Shown here: positions 44,521 to 53,438 of the stretch, piece after piece
Numbering within the stretch: the first letter of the stretch is position 1
Layout of the letters: each line of letters opens with the position of its first letter
Source: Deltaproteobacteria bacterium
GTDB taxonomy: Bacteria; Myxococcota; Kuafuiibacteriia; Kuafuiibacteriales; Kuafuiibacteriaceae
Reading direction: 5' to 3'
DNA: 64,000 bases
Assembly (NCBI GenBank): GCA_016713425.1
Contig: JADJPE010000005.1
Coordinates: forward strand, 372,001-436,000
Made by a program: the position numbers and the translations under genes
Notes under the pieces: generated by a model
Database searches by the model: none
What the model saw: only the letters and a program-made list of their open reading frames with translations
Told to the model about the DNA's origin: nothing

Positions 44521-47514
44521 CTATGAGAAGAGTGCCGATCGCGAACCGCGCCCGGAACGAATATCCACCGCCGGCGACGAAAGTGCTGACGACGAGTCGT
44601 GTGACCTCCCACCCAGCTTGAAACGACCAACCGTAACCGTAAGGGCACGCGCCTGCGACGCCATGTCCTCAGCGGCGCTCGACGACTCCTCGGAGCTCGC
44701 AGCCGCTTGCTGGACCGACCGATCCATTTCGGCGACCGCCAACGTGATCTGCTCGAGACCCTGCGCCTGATGAAGACTGGCCTCCGCGATCGAGGAGACG
44801 ACGTTCTGAACCTTGTCGACGGCCTCGGTGATGTCACCGAGCGTCTGACTGACCTCGACCGACATCTGACCGCCTTCGGTCGCCAAAACGACGGACTCTT
44901 TGATGAGCGACTCCGTTCGCTCCGCGGCGGCCTTCGAGCGCAGCGCGAGATTTCGAACCTCTTCCGCAACGACTGAGAATCCACGACCCGCGTCGCCCGC
45001 TCGAGCCGCCTCGACGGCCGCATTCAGCGCCAGCAGGTTCGTCTGAAACGCGATCTCGTTGATGTCGCGAATGATCTGCGCAGTGCTTTCGGCCGACGTC
45101 CGAATCCGCTCCATCGCACCGACCATACGCTCAACAACGACCTTGCCGGTACGCGCGGAGTGATTGGCGTGCTCCGCGAGCGTCTTCGCATGCCCGGTGC
45201 TTGCGGAGTTCTCGCGCGTCTTTCCTGACATCTCCTCCAAGCTTGCGGCGGTCTCCTCGAGCGCTGCCGCTTGTTGCGATGCCCCTTCCGCCACAACCCG
45301 GGAGCTGGACGCGATTTCTTGGCTGGCTGAGCTCACGCGCGTTGCCGCGCGCGCCACCTCTTGAAGCGCCTCGTCGAGGACCTTCGCAGCCGCGTTGACG
45401 GCCTCCTTGATCTGAGCATGTTCGCCCTGATACGCGCCATCCACGCGGGCCCTCAGATCGAACTGACCCAACCGTTCGAGCACCTCGCGGGCCTCAGTGA
45501 TCGGCTCCACGACGGCGTTCAGAGTCTGGTTCATGCCCTCCACGATCTTTCGATATTCACCACGATGCGCCGTGGAGTCCGCGCGAAGCCCGAGATTTCC
45601 GCCGATCGCGCCCCGTGCGAGCACATCCACGTCCCGGAGCAGCGCGAGGATGTTGGTGCGAACCTGATTGACGGCCTCGGAAAGCACAGCTTGTTCATTG
45701 GGCAGCATGGGCATCTCCCTCGAGAGATCGCCGGCGGCGTAGTGCTTGATGAGGTCCGTCGCACCGAGAACAGGCGCGACCACCGTATCGAGGGCCCCGT
45801 TGACGCCAAGCGCGAGCTCACGATACGCGCCGTCCAGGCCATCCGTCCCGCATCGCGCCCGCAGAAATCCTTGCCGTTGCTGCTCGGTCATTCTCCTCAA
45901 CTCCTGGTCGAGGTTTCGGAGTGCGCCCACCGATCGCTCGAGGCTGACCTTCAAGGGCACGAAGTCACCGACGAAGCGTTCGGAAATGGCCTGCGGAAAG
46001 TCACCGACCGCAACCCGCTCGAGGTAGCGAGCCGTCGTCCTCACCGGCAGCGCGACCGCATCGAACATCGCGTTCATGCCTTCGATGACGCGCCGGAAAC
46101 CTCCCGAATGAGGCGCAGCGTCGGCCCGCCTCGTCAGGTCGCCTTCGTGGGCCGCGTCGAGCAGTTGGTTGGCGTCATTGATCAAGAATCCCACGTGTTC
46201 GACGACCCGCTGGAGAGCTTGCGAGAGCTGAGCCACTTCGTTGTCGCCTTCGGTGTCGATCTCGACGTCTAAATCTCCACGGCTAACGCTGTTCGCAACG
46301 TCGACCAGATGAATGAGAGGCCTCATCGCGATGTTCGCCAGGTGAGTAGCCAGGAAGCCAATCACGAGAATCACCAAGAGGGCTGCGATGCCGCCTTTCA
46401 ACATGCCCGCCCTGAGTGTTTCGGTGGCGCGATCTCTTGCATCCTGGTAGTCGCTCACATACGAGCTCGCGCCGATCACCCAATCCCAAGGCTCGAAATA
46501 AAGCAGAGCCGCGAGCTTGTCGCGCGACTCTGTCTCGTCCTTGTTCTTCCAAGGATAGAACTCGTAGTCGATCTCCTGGCCGTGCTTCGGGATGGCCTTC
46601 TCGATCATGGACTGAATGAAAAGGCGCCCGTTAGCATCCTTCGCGCCGTAGATGTTCTCGCCATCTCTCTTGCCTTGGTAAGAGACGATGTAATGACCGC
46701 GGTCGTCGCCCTCGCCTCCGACGACGAAGACATACCCGGTCTTGCCGACAACGATGCGCTTGAGCTCCTCCTTGACATCGTCGATCGCGGTCGCCGGCAA
46801 CGATACGGAATAGGCACCGACAACCTGCCCCTTGGCGTCGACGAGCGGACGGTAGATGGCGGCCAGATCTTGACCGACCACTTTGGCAAGGCCTTCGTAT
46901 TCCTGGCCCGCCAGCAGCCGAGCAATGATCGGATCTGGGCCCCCGTCCGCTGTCCGAGATGGTATGTAGGTGGCGAGGGCGCGCGCGCCGTCGGCGGCTT
47001 TCACGCTCGTCGCAACGCGCAGCATGTCTCCGGCGTCGTTCATGCGCTGAAATACGGTGGCGGAGGCTTCCGGAAGAACCGCAGACACTTCATCGACGAA
47101 GCGAACCGGCGTTCCGGAGGAGGCGACCTGGCCCAGCCAATGCTCCCCGAACATCAGTTTCGGGAGAACGACCTTCGTCGCCTCTCGAGTGCGCTGATTT
47201 GTCGCAGTCCATTCCGCCGTCTCGGCTGCGAGCTTCGCGGTGCCCCCCGAGCGCAGCCCGTTGGAAAGCAGCGTCGCACCTACGGCGAGCTTTCGCGAAA
47301 GAAAGAGATTTGCGGCACGGCACATGGCCATCGCGCTCCGGGCAATCTCAGCCGTACGTTCCCGCGCGGTAACTTCGATCTCGCCGTCGAGGCCCGCTTG
47401 AAGGTCCTTGCTCTGCAGCCAGAAAACAGCGGCCAGCGACGCGGTCGCAGCAACCGCAGCGCCCACGCCAAGCCCCATGACTTTTGTCCGAATGCTCAGA
47501 TGCTCGCCAACCAT
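44521..47514 (-). CDS. Methyl-accepting chemotaxis protein with Cache domain and HAMP array
   Basis: This 997-residue protein from Met 47514 has TAGGAG six bases upstream. The first helix (VMGLGVGAAVAATASLAAVFW) is followed by a Cache-type sensor with two halves (LGQVASSGTPVRFVDEVSAV; KTGYVFVVGGEGDDRGHYIV; YFEPWDWVIGASSYVSDY), a second helix (GGIAALLVILVIGFLATHL) and a HAMP domain. Several HAMP-like repeats follow (FRRVIEGMNAMFDAVALPVR, GEYRKIVEGMNQTLNAVVEP). The signalling hairpin carries the invariant tip NEIAFQTNLLALNAAVEAARAG. No C-terminal CheR-tether pentapeptide is seen. Poly-HAMP receptors are known in myxobacteria. No che genes are in the window, so it is an orphan receptor here. Confidence 0.95.
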   Translation of the reverse strand: MVGEHLSIRTKVMGLGVGAAVAATASLAAVFWLQSKDLQAGLDGEIEVTARERTAEIARSAMAMCRAANLFLSRKLAVGATLLSNGLRSGGTAKLAAETAEWTATNQRTREATKVVLPKLMFGEHWLGQVASSGTPVRFVDEVSAVLPEASATVFQRMNDAGDMLRVATSVKAADGARALATYIPSRTADGGPDPIIARLLAGQEYEGLAKVVGQDLAAIYRPLVDAKGQVVGAYSVSLPATAIDDVKEELKRIVVGKTGYVFVVGGEGDDRGHYIVSYQGKRDGENIYGAKDANGRLFIQSMIEKAIPKHGQEIDYEFYPWKNKDETESRDKLAALLYFEPWDWVIGASSYVSDYQDARDRATETLRAGMLKGGIAALLVILVIGFLATHLANIAMRPLIHLVDVANSVSRGDLDVEIDTEGDNEVAQLSQALQRVVEHVGFLINDANQLLDAAHEGDLTRRADAAPHSGGFRRVIEGMNAMFDAVALPVRTTARYLERVAVGDFPQAISERFVGDFVPLKVSLERSVGALRNLDQELRRMTEQQRQGFLRARCGTDGLDGAYRELALGVNGALDTVVAPVLGATDLIKHYAAGDLSREMPMLPNEQAVLSEAVNQVRTNILALLRDVDVLARGAIGGNLGLRADSTAHRGEYRKIVEGMNQTLNAVVEPITEAREVLERLGQFDLRARVDGAYQGEHAQIKEAVNAAAKVLDEALQEVARAATRVSSASQEIASSSRVVAEGASQQAAALEETAASLEEMSGKTRENSASTGHAKTLAEHANHSARTGKVVVERMVGAMERIRTSAESTAQIIRDINEIAFQTNLLALNAAVEAARAGDAGRGFSVVAEEVRNLALRSKAAAERTESLIKESVVLATEGGQMSVEVSQTLGDITEAVDKVQNVVSSIAEASLHQAQGLEQITLAVAEMDRSVQQAAASSEESSSAAEDMASQARALTVTVGRFKLGGRSHDSSSALSSPAVDIRSGRGSRSALFS

Positions 47515-47738
47515 GAAAGCTCCTACTGCGTAGACACACGCCAAACAGTACCGAATCGAGACTATCGGTTGCGTGTCTTGGAGGATTCAATGAGCCCGGG
47601 TCGGAGCCCCGAGCTGGCCCGACACGCTTGTAGGGTGCACGCGAATTCAAGGCACACACGGCCGCCGCGAGCGCAGCTCAACCGCGTGTACTCGCTAAAC
47701 GGACACCGTATCTGAGGGAGATGAGGGAGATATGAAGT

Positions 47739-47812
47739 CGGGGTGATAGGATTTGAACCTACGACCTCTTGATCCCGAACCAAGCGCTCTAGCCAAACTG
47801 AGCTACACCCCG
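47739..47812 (-). tRNA. tRNA-Pro(CGG)
   Basis: The minus strand folds as a standard cloverleaf: acceptor CGGGGTG pairing with CACCCCG, D-arm GCTCAGTTTGGCTAGAGC, anticodon stem CTTGG/TCAAG with loop TTCGGGA (anticodon CGG) and T-arm GTAGG-TTCAAAT-CCTAT. It is 74 bases with no encoded CCA. A good promoter lies upstream. Confidence 0.95.
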
Positions 47813-47823
47813 AGGTCGGGGCG

Positions 47824-47852
47824 AATAGAGCCTCGCCGAACGTCGATGTCAA
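47824..47852 (-). promoter_or_regulatory. Sigma-70 promoter for tRNA-Pro
   Basis: On the minus strand TTGACA (47852-47847) is separated by 17 bases from TCTATT (47829-47824), 11 bases before the tRNA 5' end. The -35 is consensus and the spacing is optimal. Confidence 0.7.
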
Positions 47853-47870
47853 CGAAAGACCCAGGGGTTC

Positions 47871-47906
47871 GGCGGATTCCTGATCCAAGGCGGATTCCTG
47901 ATCCAA
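47871..47906. repeat. 18-bp perfect direct duplication upstream of rsmB
   Basis: ggcggattcctgatccaa occurs twice head to tail, about 35 bp before the rsmB start codon. Confidence 0.9.
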
Positions 47907-47940
47907 AGCCGGCCGAACCTGCTAAGAAGCGAGATCCCGC

Positions 47941-49221
47941 ATGCCACGGACCAAACCCGATGGGCGCGCCGTCGCCATCGAAACCCTCCGCAAGGTCGAC
48001 CATGAGCGGGCCTTCGCGGCGTCGTTGCTGCGCTTTGAGCTCAATCCGCTCACACCCGCCGACCGTGGCTTGGCGACCGAGCTCGTCTACGGGGTCCTGC
48101 GCCGCCGAGGACACCTCGACGCCGCCATCGAGTGGGCCGCCCGGCGGTGCATGAAGGACATCGACCCTCGACTGCATACAGTACTCCGCGTCGGGACCTA
48201 CCAACTGATGTTCCTTGACCGCATTCCGGCCCGTGCCGCCGTTCACACGACCGTCGAGATCGCCAAGCGCTACGGTGGTCCGCGATGTGGGGGCTTCGTG
48301 AACGCTGTATTGCGGCGAGTCGCCGACGCAACACCCGAGGAACGCCTCCGACCGGCGCCCGCCCTCGAGGCCGATCCGGTCGGTCACCTTTGTGGCCTTG
48401 GAAGCGTCTCGCGGTTCGTCGCCGAGCTGCTGCTCGAAGCCCTGGGCGCAGCCGACGCCCGCGCCTTCCTGCAGGCCAGTCTCCTACCCATACCGCTCAC
48501 ACTTCGCGCAAACCTCCTCAAAGTCGATCGCGACGCGCTCGTGCGCGAGGTCGGAGGCACACCTGGCACAAACCCCGCCGCAATCCGCCTCCCGGGATCG
48601 GTCGGGATCCTCCCCAGCGAGCTGGCTTGCGTGGCCGACGGGCGAGCCACACCCCAAGATGAAGCCGCTATGGCCGTCGTCGAACTCCTCGATCCACAGC
48701 CCGGTGAGTCCATCCTCGACGTGTGTGCGGCCCCGGGCGGGAAGACGACGCATGCCGCCGAACGCATGGGCAACCGCGGGCGTATCGTGGCCACCGACCG
48801 GCATCCCGAACGGCTCGCGCGCGTCGAAGCGGCCCGGGACCGACTCTCGCTCACAGCCATCGAGGTCACGCCCGTGATGCCAGAGCGCCGCGCGCAGTTC
48901 GATCGCGTCCTCGTCGATGCGCCGTGCTCAGGCCTCGGAACGCTCCGCCGACATCCCGAGATCCGATGGCGCCTGAGCTCCGACGACGTACGGGCCCTCG
49001 CGAAGACCCAGGCAACCATCCTGGCTGAGGCGGCGGAGCACGTCCGCCCCGGTGGCATCTTGGTCTATTCGGTCTGCACGGTCACGCGCGCCGAGAACGA
49101 GGACCAGCTGCAAGCGCTGGACGAGAACTTCGAGCGCCTCGACACCTTCGTGAGCGGCCCTCACCAGCCGGGCGCGCCCGATGGGTTCTTCGCGGCCAAG
49201 CTCCGGCGACGAATTCGCTAA
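47941..49221 (+). CDS. rsmB: 16S rRNA (cytosine-967-C5) methyltransferase
   Basis: This 426-residue protein has two parts. The N-terminal NusB-like RNA-binding domain contains AVAIETLRKVDHERAFAASL, DRGLATELVYGVLRRRGHLD and AVHTTVEIAKRYGG. The C-terminal Rossmann methyltransferase contains the SAM-binding DVCAAPGGKTTHAAERMG and the two catalytic Cys motifs VDAPCSGLGTLRRHPEIRWR and VYSVCTVTRAENE. This architecture and length match RsmB (Sun/Fmu), which methylates C967 of 16S rRNA. It is divergent from the tRNA-Pro gene. Confidence 0.95.
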   Translation: MPRTKPDGRAVAIETLRKVDHERAFAASLLRFELNPLTPADRGLATELVYGVLRRRGHLDAAIEWAARRCMKDIDPRLHTVLRVGTYQLMFLDRIPARAAVHTTVEIAKRYGGPRCGGFVNAVLRRVADATPEERLRPAPALEADPVGHLCGLGSVSRFVAELLLEALGAADARAFLQASLLPIPLTLRANLLKVDRDALVREVGGTPGTNPAAIRLPGSVGILPSELACVADGRATPQDEAAMAVVELLDPQPGESILDVCAAPGGKTTHAAERMGNRGRIVATDRHPERLARVEAARDRLSLTAIEVTPVMPERRAQFDRVLVDAPCSGLGTLRRHPEIRWRLSSDDVRALAKTQATILAEAAEHVRPGGILVYSVCTVTRAENEDQLQALDENFERLDTFVSGPHQPGAPDGFFAAKLRRRIR

Positions 49222-49250
49222 AACTGGCGAAAGCTACATTCGCTGGCAAG

Positions 49251-50453
49251 ATGAGCGCGATGACTCGGCTTGATACTGGCTCACCAGCCTCACCAGCCTC
49301 ACGGACTTCACCGATTTCACCGATTTCACCGATTTCGCGAGCCTTTCCGATCTCAGCGGCCTCGCCCAATCAAACGAGTGCGACAGCTCCGGCCCGCAAC
49401 GCTACGGGGTGGGCGACCCCGCGCGCGGGCACCGTGTCGGTCCTCGTCGGCGCGATCGTCGTCGGAGGCAGCATGGGCTGCGGTGAACCACCGAGGGCAC
49501 GTCCGGCCCCTGCCGCCGCCGCTTGCGCCGGCCTCGTCGTGTCGACCCTCGACGAGGCCGTTGCCCCACCGGCCAACGTTTCAGCATTGGTCAGCGTCCT
49601 CGACTGCGACGCCCAGCCGCTCGGCTTTCGATTTCAGCCCGACAATTTCGAGTTGTCCGAAGACGGGCAGGTCTTGTCCGTTTACGAGGCCAATCGCATC
49701 ATCGTGCCCGCAAACCGTCAGACGACGCAAAGGACACTGATCGCGCTCGATCTCTCCGGCTCCATCGTCCGCGCGAACCTCAAAGACACCATGATCGATG
49801 GGGCCGCGATCGTGGCCCGCGCCGTCGTGGCTTCGGATCATCAGGTCGCGGTCTTCGGCTTCGACGGCCGCCCAGATCTCGTGCCATTCTCCGGCTTCAC
49901 TTCGGACATCGGCGCGATCGAAAGCGCCCTTCAAGTCGCCCGAGCGGCTCCCCTCGTCGACGACTCCACCAACCTATACGGCGCCGTCAAGAACGGACTC
50001 CGTGTCCTCGACGAAGCGATCGGCGCCGAGGCGAACGACTTTTTCAACGTCGCCCATGGCTCGTTGGTCCTCTTCACAGATGGCAGCGACCGCGCAGGCC
50101 GCGTCAGCGCTTCCGACGTCAAGAGCGTGCTGGATGCAACACATCACTCGACCTTCACGATCGGACTTGGTCCCGAGATCGACGACCAAGAACTCGCTGC
50201 CATCGGACGTACTCAGCACTTCCTGATCGACAGCAAGGCCGAGATCGAAGCCTCGTTCGACGCCATCGCCCACCAGGTGAAGTCACAGGCCGAATCGAAG
50301 TACATCGTCAGCTATTGTTCGCCGGCGCGTGCCGGTCAAAGAAAACTGCGCATCGTCGTGCGTTCGGAAGAACGCGTGGGACAGACGACCGTCACATTCA
50401 ACGCCGACGGCTTCGGCGCCGGCTGCAAGCCCGAAGACTCTCCTCTCCGATAG
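49251..50453 (+). CDS. VWA-domain lipoprotein
   Basis: In this 400-residue protein the N-terminal 55 residues are Ser/Pro-rich and built from 9-bp DNA repeats (SPISPISPIS), so the true start may be internal. A hydrophobic segment and lipobox follow (SVLVGAIVVGGSMGC). The main domain is a von Willebrand factor A fold with an intact metal site: LIALDLSGSIV (DxSxS), a Thr region (DSTNLYGAVKNG) and VLFTDGSDRAG. It ends VTFNADGFGAGC. Such proteins bind ligands at the cell surface. It begins 29 bp after rsmB on the same strand. Confidence 0.88.
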   Translation: MSAMTRLDTGSPASPASRTSPISPISPISRAFPISAASPNQTSATAPARNATGWATPRAGTVSVLVGAIVVGGSMGCGEPPRARPAPAAAACAGLVVSTLDEAVAPPANVSALVSVLDCDAQPLGFRFQPDNFELSEDGQVLSVYEANRIIVPANRQTTQRTLIALDLSGSIVRANLKDTMIDGAAIVARAVVASDHQVAVFGFDGRPDLVPFSGFTSDIGAIESALQVARAAPLVDDSTNLYGAVKNGLRVLDEAIGAEANDFFNVAHGSLVLFTDGSDRAGRVSASDVKSVLDATHHSTFTIGLGPEIDDQELAAIGRTQHFLIDSKAEIEASFDAIAHQVKSQAESKYIVSYCSPARAGQRKLRIVVRSEERVGQTTVTFNADGFGAGCKPEDSPLR

Positions 50454-50464
50454 GAGGGACAGAG

Positions 50465-50551
50465 GCACTCCTGGTCTAGACACTCCTGGTCTAGACACTC
50501 CTGGTCTAGGCACTCCTGGTCTGGGCACTCTTGGTCTAGGCACTCTTGGTC
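50465..50551. repeat. 15-bp tandem repeat, 5-6 copies, reaching into a gene end
   Basis: Units gcactcctggtctag are repeated five times with single-base changes, and a sixth, diverged unit contains the last codons and stop of the EVE-domain gene (minus strand, GTKSA-stop). The array fills the gap between two convergent genes. Confidence 0.92.
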
Positions 50552-51012
50552 CCCATGCCTACGATGATCTTCCAGGCCTCGGCACTGACGGGCTGCACCG
50601 AAAGGCGCGCGCCCTTCTTGATGACCATCATCTCCTCTAGGCCTGGCGTCTCGCGCAAGACCGGCAACGAAACGGGCGTCTTGAATCGGCGGTCCGCTCG
50701 AATGGTCACGCCGTACCAGCGCGGATCGTCCGCCTTCGAATCAGGGTCAAAGTACTTCGATCGCGCATCGAATTGGCTCGGGTCGGGCGAGCCAGGTCTC
50801 ACGACGACTGCGGTGCCGACGATAACCTGCGGCTTCGCGTTTGAATGATAGAAGAGGACGCCATCCGAGGATTTGATCTCGTCGCGCAGGAGATTGCGTG
50901 CTTGATAGTTCCGAACACCATCCCAGAACGTCGATCGATCGGGCGCCGCTTCGAGATCATCCCACGAGAAGGTCTCAGGTTCTGACTTGAACAGCCAATA
51001 TCGACGAGCCAC
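50536..51012 (-). CDS. EVE-domain protein (THYN1-like)
   Basis: From GTG 51012 this is 158 residues; a TTG at 51048 would add twelve. The EVE domain is complete: RYWLFKSEPETFSWDDLEA, FWDGVRNYQARNLLRDEI, GVLFYHSNAKPQVIVGTAVV and YFDPDSKADDPRWYGV. EVE domains relate to PUA folds and bind modified bases in RNA or DNA. It lies 22 bp or more after the MiaE-like gene at the end of a long RNA-maturation operon, consistent with a role around modified RNA (inference). Its last codons fall in a 15-bp tandem repeat. Confidence 0.92.
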   Translation of the reverse strand: MARRYWLFKSEPETFSWDDLEAAPDRSTFWDGVRNYQARNLLRDEIKSSDGVLFYHSNAKPQVIVGTAVVVRPGSPDPSQFDARSKYFDPDSKADDPRWYGVTIRADRRFKTPVSLPVLRETPGLEEMMVIKKGARLSVQPVSAEAWKIIVGMGTKSA

Positions 51013-51070
51013 GTTCGCAGCTTTGCGAACGGCGCAAGCATTGGTCAACCGAAACGCTCCACAACTTGGC

Positions 51071-51649
51071 TCAACCGTGGAGGCGACCAGGCATCACCGT
51101 ATTCGCAACAACCTCGGCTTCGTGGCGTCCGATCGCGTCGAGTCGTGCCTCGACCTCGCTGTCCGGAAACATCTCGCACGCGAACTGAAGATAGGTCTCG
51201 GTGTGACGTTCCTCGGCCTCGACCAATTCACGATACATCGAAGCCAGAACCGGATCGCTCGTCGCAAGCACGTCGGCAAGAAGCGTCATACGCTCAGAGC
51301 TCCGCGCCTCGATGTAGGTCGCGACGAGGAGCATGTCGAGCATTCGCCCGGGTTCGTCACGCCGGACAACAGTACCCAGCTTCTGGGCGTAGCGACTCGG
51401 TTCGAGGCGACAAAGCTCGAGCCCTCGCGCCCGCAAGACCGCCAAGACGCGCTCGAAATGTCGCATCTCCTCCCGCGCGAGCCGAGACAGGGGCCTCTGC
51501 ATCGAGGGCCGGTCCGGATAGCGGAAAAGAAGCGTGATCGCGGCCGATGCGGCCTTCTTCTCGAGATGGGCGTGGTCGACGAGCAGCTCATGCAGCTTGC
51601 TCGTCGCACGGGCGGCCCACGCATCGTCAGTCGGCGCGTAAAGCTTCAC
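51071..51649 (-). CDS. tRNA 2-methylthio-N6-isopentenyl adenosine hydroxylase (MiaE-like)
   Basis: This 192-residue protein starts at GTG 51649, 4 bp after the der stop. It is a ferritin-like diiron protein: LLVDHAHLEKKAASAA, then EEMRHFERV (ExxH), YIEARSSERM and EAEERHTETYLQF (ExxH) supply the carboxylate and His ligands of the MiaE family. MiaE hydroxylates ms2i6A37 of tRNAs. Length and motif order agree well with the family; substrate is inferred from homology and from the RNA-modification neighbours. Confidence 0.88.
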   Translation of the reverse strand: MKLYAPTDDAWAARATSKLHELLVDHAHLEKKAASAAITLLFRYPDRPSMQRPLSRLAREEMRHFERVLAVLRARGLELCRLEPSRYAQKLGTVVRRDEPGRMLDMLLVATYIEARSSERMTLLADVLATSDPVLASMYRELVEAEERHTETYLQFACEMFPDSEVEARLDAIGRHEAEVVANTVMPGRLHG

Positions 51650-51653
51650 GCGG

Positions 51654-53438
51654 CTAGCCCCCGCTCGGCTTCGTGGATCGCCGCCGATCGGCCTTCTTTC
51701 GCGCCCGCTTCACGGCCGTCGCCTTCTTGGCCGAGCTCCGCGCCGGTTCGAGCGAACCTTTCTCCATCCGTCGCTTCGACCCCGCCCGCGAGCTGTTATG
51801 CTCGACGCGATCCTTGTCGCGGCGATGATCTCGGTACCCAACCAGAACGGGCGCCCCAAAGAATCCATACGTGCGGCGGAGCTCGTTCACGAGAAAGCGG
51901 CGATAGCTGAAGTGAAAGAGTTCGGGATCATTGACCGACACGAGAAAACGCGGTGGGCGAGCGTCGATCTGAGTCATGTAGTAGATTCGGCCGCGCTTTC
52001 CCTTCTTGGTCGGAGGCGAATGATTCGCGGTCAGCGACTCCACGAATCGATTGAGCTGACCCGTACTCACACGACGCGAATAGCCGCGATGAACCTTCTG
52101 GATGGCGGGGAAGATGGCCTCCGTCCCGAAACCGGTGTGCGCGCTCGTAAAGACAATCGGCGCGTAGGACAGATGCTTGAGGTCACTCCGAAGCACCTCC
52201 GTACTCTCGCGCTCCGTCTTGCCTTTGCGGGCCAGATCCCACTTCGAGACAACGAGAACCACGGCCTTGCCCTTCTCGTAGGCGAACGCGGCAACCTTCG
52301 CGTCCTGCGCTGCCACGGGCTCGGTGCCATCCAGGAGCAGCAGCGCCACATCGGAGCGCTCCAGCCCCTTGAGCGCGGCCACGACACTGAACCGCTCGAG
52401 TCGCAACGCGATCGAGCGCTTCCGCCGAATGCCCGCGGTATCGATAAACAAGTAGGGCTGCCCTCGATGCTGCACGAGCGAATCCACCGAATCCACCGTG
52501 GTCCCCGCCACGGCCGAAACCAGGTGCCGGTCTTCGCCGATCAGGCAGTTGATCAGCGAAGACTTGCCGGAATTCGGCCGTCCGATCACCGCCACTCGAA
52601 TGGGAGGGACGCGATCGAGATGGCCGTCGACGGCGAACGAACCATCGCCATCGGCATCAGGCCCGGCATCGCCATCGGCGTCAGGTCCGGCATCGCCATC
52701 GACGTCAGACCCGGCATCGCCATCGACGTCAGACCCGGCATCGCCATCGACGTCAGGCCCGGCATCGCCATCGACGTCAGGCCCGGCATCGCCATCGACG
52801 TCAGGCCCGGCATCGCCATCGAAGTCATCATCCATGGCGAGCCTCTCCGCGCGTGCGCCGACAGGCTCGATACGCATCGTCGGTGCATCGTCGTTTGAAA
52901 CGAAACCGCGACTGGTAAGCGCCTCGATCACCAGGTCCTCGAGCTCACCTACGTGGCGTCCATGGGAGGCGCTCACCGCAATCACGGGCGAGAAAGCAAG
53001 ACGATGGAACTCATGTGCGAGAGCCTCTTGCCCCGAGCCATCGATCTTGTTCACCGCCAACACGACCGTCTTGTTCCCGCGCCTCAGACGGCGGGCGATC
53101 TCTTCGTCCTCCGGCATCACGCCCGCACGCCCGTCGGTCAGGAAGATGATGACGTCGGCTTCGTCGATGGCGAGCTGTGTTTGCTCGAGGACGCGCTGCG
53201 CGATCGGGTCCTCCGACCCCGGGTCAAAGCCGCCTGTATCGACCAGGATGATGTCCATCTCACCCGCGTCACCGTCCAGTACGGCGTCCGCATAGATGCG
53301 GTCTCGCGTCACACCCGGCATGTCGTCGACGATCGATCGCGCACGCCGAAGAAAACGGTTGAAGAGCCGCGACTTCCCCACGTTCGGGCGCCCAACAATG
53401 GCCACGACGGGCTTGTCTTTGTGGCTCGTCGAATTCAT
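51654..53438 (-). CDS. der: Ribosome-assembly GTPase Der (EngA) with repeat linker
   Basis: This 594-residue protein has tandem G domains with P-loops GRPNVGKS (16-23) and GRPNSGKS (287-294). NKID and SKWD (NKxD-type) specificity motifs and DTGG/DTAG switch regions are also present. A KH-like C-terminal domain follows (VPTGQLNRF-like helix, RIYYMTQIDARPPRFLVSVN). Der acts in 50S subunit maturation. The linker between the G domains is stretched to about 100 residues by seven DGDAGPDV repeats (207-265). The C-terminus is a Lys/Arg-rich tail (KRARKKADRRRSTKPSGG). Its ATG overlaps the era stop by 4 bp. Confidence 0.96.
   Translation of the reverse strand: MNSTSHKDKPVVAIVGRPNVGKSRLFNRFLRRARSIVDDMPGVTRDRIYADAVLDGDAGEMDIILVDTGGFDPGSEDPIAQRVLEQTQLAIDEADVIIFLTDGRAGVMPEDEEIARRLRRGNKTVVLAVNKIDGSGQEALAHEFHRLAFSPVIAVSASHGRHVGELEDLVIEALTSRGFVSNDDAPTMRIEPVGARAERLAMDDDFDGDAGPDVDGDAGPDVDGDAGPDVDGDAGSDVDGDAGSDVDGDAGPDADGDAGPDADGDGSFAVDGHLDRVPPIRVAVIGRPNSGKSSLINCLIGEDRHLVSAVAGTTVDSVDSLVQHRGQPYLFIDTAGIRRKRSIALRLERFSVVAALKGLERSDVALLLLDGTEPVAAQDAKVAAFAYEKGKAVVLVVSKWDLARKGKTERESTEVLRSDLKHLSYAPIVFTSAHTGFGTEAIFPAIQKVHRGYSRRVSTGQLNRFVESLTANHSPPTKKGKRGRIYYMTQIDARPPRFLVSVNDPELFHFSYRRFLVNELRRTYGFFGAPVLVGYRDHRRDKDRVEHNSSRAGSKRRMEKGSLEPARSSAKKATAVKRARKKADRRRSTKPSGG
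52641..52820 (-). repeat. 24-bp in-frame repeat in the der linker, about 7 copies
   Basis: Units encoding DGDAGPDV/DGDAGSDV/DGDAGPDA are nearly identical at the DNA level and lie precisely between the two GTPase domains. Confidence 0.95.
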
